From: Sympetrum striolatum
Taxonomy: Eukaryota; Arthropoda; Insecta; Odonata; Libellulidae
Assembly (NCBI GenBank): GCA_947579665.1
Contig: OX388350.1
Location: 87,687,152-87,751,151 of the forward strand
Direction: 5' to 3'
Length of the DNA stretch: 64,000 nucleotides
Shown: positions 60,071 to 64,000 of the stretch, piece after piece
How the letters are laid out: the number at the start of each line of letters is the position of its first letter
Position numbering within the stretch: position 1 is the first letter of the stretch
Notes under the pieces: generated by a model
Told to the model about the DNA's origin: nothing
The model's database searches: none
Seen by the model: only the letters and a program-made list of their open reading frames with translations
Position numbers and translations under genes: made by a program

Positions 60071-61178
60071 GGATACAAATTCACAGGCTAAACTACAAGC
60101 GTCATTGCCTTGAAATTTTTATGACGTATTGGCCATAACGTGAAACCCTCTGGAAAAAAGCGACTTTGATCCTCAGTGTCATAGGTTCGATTCCAGAGGG
60201 CCCCAAAGTCCCTATTTTTCCCGTTTAAATGCATTGCCGTGATTTTCCGGATTTTAAAAAAAATACTTCCTGGATAGGTAGAGAAATAAAACTCGAGGAG
60301 CCTTTATTTATGGTCTTGGACTTTTGAAAACATCAATGACTTTCACAAAAAATATCCTGGGTTCGATGCTAGGACGATGCAAAGATCTGCCCTTTAAAAT
60401 ACATGGGAGCTGTTTTTCATTATTTTTTTGATGCAATTCTCGAAATAATAGGAAGTTCGTGCTTAGCCGGAAAGTGTAAGGTAAGAATTGGTTTAAGAAA
60501 AAAATTTTCATAAGACCGTACTATTCCTGGGTTCGATGCCAGAGCACATTAACATTTCTCTCATAAGGAATATAAGGGAAAAGTAAGACTTCGATTGAGG
60601 CAGTTGCAGCCAATATTTCTGCTTGAATTTTTGCACATAGTTAAAGAATAATATCTTCTATTATGTTGCATAGGAAGTTTAACCAGAAAGACCTGGGCTC
60701 GATGTCGGGCGGTAAATATGTCTCCCGTTTAAATTACATAGGGTTAGTATTTCATTATTTTTTTGATGCACTTATCGAAATAATAGGAAGTTCGTGCTTG
60801 GCTAGAAGATATATGGTTAAAACTGGTTTAAGAAAACGGTTTTCAGAAGACCGTACTATTCCTGGGTTCGATGCCAGAGCACATTAACATTTCTCTCATA
60901 AGAAATATAAGGGAAAAGTAGGACGTCGTTTGAGGCAGTTGCAGATAATATTTCTGCTTTAATTTTCACAGATAGTTAGAGATGGTGATTTTCTATTGTG
61001 CTGCATAGTAAGTATCACCTGGAAAACCCGGGTTCGATGCCGGACGAATAAATTGCAGCGAATAATCAGAACATTTTCAATCCATTTTTTTTTTCTTTTG
61101 ACGGCCTTCCCGATATGATGCCGACATGAAATTAGTGTTGTTGATCTGCTTGCAGTATGCAAGCAACATTTTACTCGT
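60071..61178 (+). mobile_element. Array copy 53 (group B variant)
   Basis: Full-length B-type copy of about 1108 bp. Core 4 is decayed (GGGCTCGATGTCGGG). The others are intact. Confidence 0.85.
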
Positions 61179-61205
61179 ATATTCATATAGATAGATAGAT
61201 AGATA

Positions 61206-62281
61206 GGATACTAATTCACAGCCTAAACCACAAGCGTCATTGACTTGAAATTTTTACGACGTATTGGCCATAACGTATAACCACCAGAAAAATTGCGATT
61301 TTGAACCTCAGTGTCATGGGTTCGATTCCAGAGGGCCCCAAAGTCGCAATTTTCCTCATAAGAATACATGGCGGGGATTTTTGAAATTTTTTTTGAGGCA
61401 CTTCCCGGAAAAGGAGAGAGTTGAAATTCGAGGTATCTCTAGAAGCCGTGCATATCCAACGAAAATCAAAAAGACATCGCCGAATATGGACCATAGTTCG
61501 ATGCTAGGTCGGGGCAAAAATCGGCCGTTTAAAATGCATTGCGGCGAATTTGAAGATTTTTTTTGGATCCTTTCCCGATAACTTGGATACTTGAAACTCG
61601 GCACGTGGATATATATGTTGAATATATTTCATAATTAAATTTTACATGTCCGCTGATGGTCCTTGGATCGATTCCAGAGGGCCATTTGCACTTCTCAATG
61701 CATTTCTTACGGAGATAACGGAAACAAAATTTAGGTACTTCCCGGCAGGCTATCGACTTCAAACTTTGCATGATAGAAGAACATGTCTTTAAAAATCAAA
61801 CTGTGCATTCTAAGCTTACAATATTTCCTGGGTTCGACACCAGGTGTCTCTGCAATCAGAAGTTGATCCGATTTTTAGGAATTAATTTGAAACCTTATCC
61901 TATAATATAGATACTTGAAATTCGGCTTATAGATAGAGATCATAAATAACTTTCAGAAACATGTTTTAGATTTCCATGATTATCCTTGGTTCGAATCCAG
62001 AGAGCCATTTACTTTCGTGAAAATTAGAACGTCTTTTGGGGCAGTTGTAGCCAATATTTCTGCTTGAATTTTCACACATAGTTAGAGATGGTGATCTACT
62101 ATTGTGCTGCATAGTAAGTTCACAGTAAAGACCCAGGTTCGATGCCAGACGATGAAATGTCACAGAATTTTAAGAAAAACTTCAATCCTTTTTTTTTCTT
62201 TTGAGGATCGTCCCGATATAACGCCGATATAAAATTAGTGTTGTCGATCTGCTTGCAGTATGCAAGCTACATTTTACTCGT
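61206..62281 (+). mobile_element. Array copy 54 (mosaic A/D)
   Basis: Full-length copy. The first ~700 bp is almost identical to copy 20 in the palindrome. After about 61930 it switches to sequence matching the inverted copy 11 (both read ATTATCCTTGGTTCGAATCC in this orientation, where most copies have ATCGTCC). Core 3 is changed to TGGATCGATTCC. Confidence 0.86.
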
Positions 62282-62374
62282 ATGATATATGAATGAATCC
62301 GGAGAAGCATCTATATCTATTATATATAGATGCTTCTCCGGATTCATTCATATATATACCTATATAGATAGATA
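62282..62374. repeat. Spacer: inverted pair of TCCGGA modules
   Basis: Two modules in opposite orientation form a palindrome around ATCTATTATATATAGAT, followed by a GATA tract. Confidence 0.77.
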
Positions 62375-63475
62375 GGATACAAATTCACAGCCTAAACTAC
62401 AAGCGTCATTGATCTGAAATTTTTATGACATATTGGCCATAACGTGAAACCCCCAGGAAAAAAGAGACTTTGATCCTCAGTGTCATAGGTTCGATTCCAG
62501 AGGGCCCCAAAGTCCCGATTTTTCCCGTTTGAATGCATTGCCGTGATTTTCGGGAATTAAAAAAAAATACTTTCTGGATAGGTAGAGAAGTTAAACTCAA
62601 GGTGCCTATATTTATGGTCTTGGACTTTCGAAAACATCAATGACTTTTACAAAAGTTATCCTGGGTTCGATGCTAGGAGGATGCAAAGATCTGCCCTTTA
62701 AAATACATGGGAGCCGTTTTTCATTATTTTTTTAGATGCACTTATCGAAATGATAGGATGTTCGTGCTTGGCTGGAAGATGTATGGTACGAATAAGTTTC
62801 AGAAATAAATTTTCATAAGACCGTACTGTTCCTGGGTTCGAAGCCAGAGCACAATAACGTTTCTCTCATAAGGAATATAAAGGAAAAGTAGGACGTCATT
62901 TGAGGCAGTTGTAACCAATATTTCTGCTTGAATTTGCATACGCGGTTAGAGATGGTGTTTTTCTTTTGTGCTGCATAGAAAGTATTGCCTGAAAGACCCG
63001 GGTTCGATGCCGGGCAGTAAAAATATCACCCATATATAATACTATGGGGTATCTTTTCATAATTTTTTTATGCATTTATCGATATGTAAGGGAGCTCTTG
63101 CTTAGATGGAAGATGTATATTAACACTTTGTTTAAGAAAAAAAATAGATAAGACCATGCTGTTCCTGGGTTCGATGCCAGAGCACATTATAATTTCTCAA
63201 ATAAGGGGTGTATGTGAATAGTAGGACGTCGTTTGAGGTAGTTGCACCTAATAGTTTTGCTTGAATTTTCACACATAGTTTGATATGGTAATCTTCTATT
63301 TTGCTGCATAGTAAGTACACCAGGAAGACCGGGGTTCGCTGCCAGGCGATTAAATTGCAGCGAATTCTACGAATATTTTGAATTTTTTTTTCCTTTGATG
63401 TCCGTCCAGATATGATGCCGATATGAAATTAGTGTTGTCGATCTGCTTGCAGTATGCAAGCAACATTTTACTCGT
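62375..63475 (+). mobile_element. Array copy 55 (group B)
   Basis: Full-length B copy of about 1101 bp, near-identical to copy 22 some 39 kb away. Core 2 flank has GGAGG instead of GGACG. Confidence 0.87.
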
Positions 63476-63501
63476 ATAATAGATAGATAGGTATATAGAT
63501 A

Positions 63502-64000
63502 GGATACTAATTCACAGGCTAAACCACAAGTGTCATCGGCTTGAAATTTTTACGACGTTTTGGCCATATCGTGTAACCACAGGAAAATTGTGATTTTGAA
63601 CCTCAGTGTCATGGGTTCGATTCCAGAGGGCCCCAAAGTCCCGATTTTTCCCGTTTAAATGTATTGCGTTGATTTTCGGGAAATTAAAAATAATACTTTC
63701 CGGATAGGTAGCGAATCAAAATTAAAGGAGCCTATATATATGGTCATGATCTATCTAAAACATAAATGAGTTTTACGGAAAATATCCTTGGTTCGATGCT
63801 AGGTCGGGGTAAAAATCGGCCGTTTAAATTGCATTGTGGCGATTTTTAAGATTTATTTTGGACCCTTTCCCGATGGCATGGAAACTTGAAATTCGGCATG
63901 GAGTTGGAGATCAATGATAAATTTCAGGATCAAATTTTATATATTCGCTGATGGTCCTTGGTTCGATCCCAGAGGGCCATTTAAATTCCTCAATGCATTT
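63502..64000 (+). mobile_element. Array copy 56 (group A), cut by window end
   Basis: The first ~499 bp of an A copy with cores 1-3, preceded by a short GATA-type spacer. It continues past the window. Confidence 0.86.

Noticed and set aside
1..64000. CRISPR-like array because of regularly spaced short conserved motifs
   Set aside because: The spacers are themselves repeated and homologous, spacing is about 170 bp, and there are no cas genes. The conserved cores are far shorter than CRISPR repeats, and the DNA is eukaryotic in character.

Overview
This window is almost entirely repetitive eukaryotic DNA. I can support no intact protein-coding gene, rRNA gene or tRNA gene. It is AT-rich, has a 200-N scaffold gap, and contains (TA)n and (GATA)n microsatellites plus two copies of a decayed element that encodes the tail of a Helitron-type (Pif1-like) helicase. 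An animal genome, probably an arthropod, fits best, but nothing here fixes the species.

Layout: about 56 copies of one repeat family, numbered 1-56 from left to right, lie end to end on both strands. A full copy is about 1.08-1.11 kb. Its 5' end is usually GGATAC (or GGGGATCAAAA in one subgroup) next to a TA- or GATA-rich microsatellite. Its 3' end is a 7-bp-stem hairpin (GCTTGCA-gta-TGCAAGC) followed 14 bases later by the terminus TTTTACTCGT. Inside each copy are six diverged subrepeats of about 145-185 bp. Each is centred on a conserved core GGTTCGANNCC, often flanked by complementary bases so that it resembles a tRNA T-arm and matches the RNA polymerase III B-box consensus. Copies fall into groups: A (common), B (different middle, about 1.10 kb), D (GGGGATCAAAA start), and mosaics of these.

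Orientation blocks: copies 1-3 (+), 4 (-), 5-8 (+), 9-18 (-), 19-22 (+), 23 (-), 24-32 (+), 33-35 (-), 36-40 (+), 41 (-), 42 (+), 43-45 (-), 46-56 (+). Between copies are spacers of TA/GATA microsatellite and a recurring 36-45 bp module carrying TCCGGA. Positions 17608-22214 form a near-perfect 4.6-kb palindrome of two copies per arm. Copies 49-51 include a direct duplication with a period of 1158 bp.

At 30666-34892 the array is interrupted by two tandem 2.1-kb elements (H1, H2). They end in the same hairpin and have one relic core near their 5' end. They also carry a 54-codon Pif1/Helitron helicase C-terminal remnant. I infer that the 1.08-kb repeats are non-autonomous derivatives of an H-like (Helitron/Helentron) element in which one 5' segment was amplified about six-fold. 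A 0.7-kb unrelated segment (38118-38816) interrupts copy 32.
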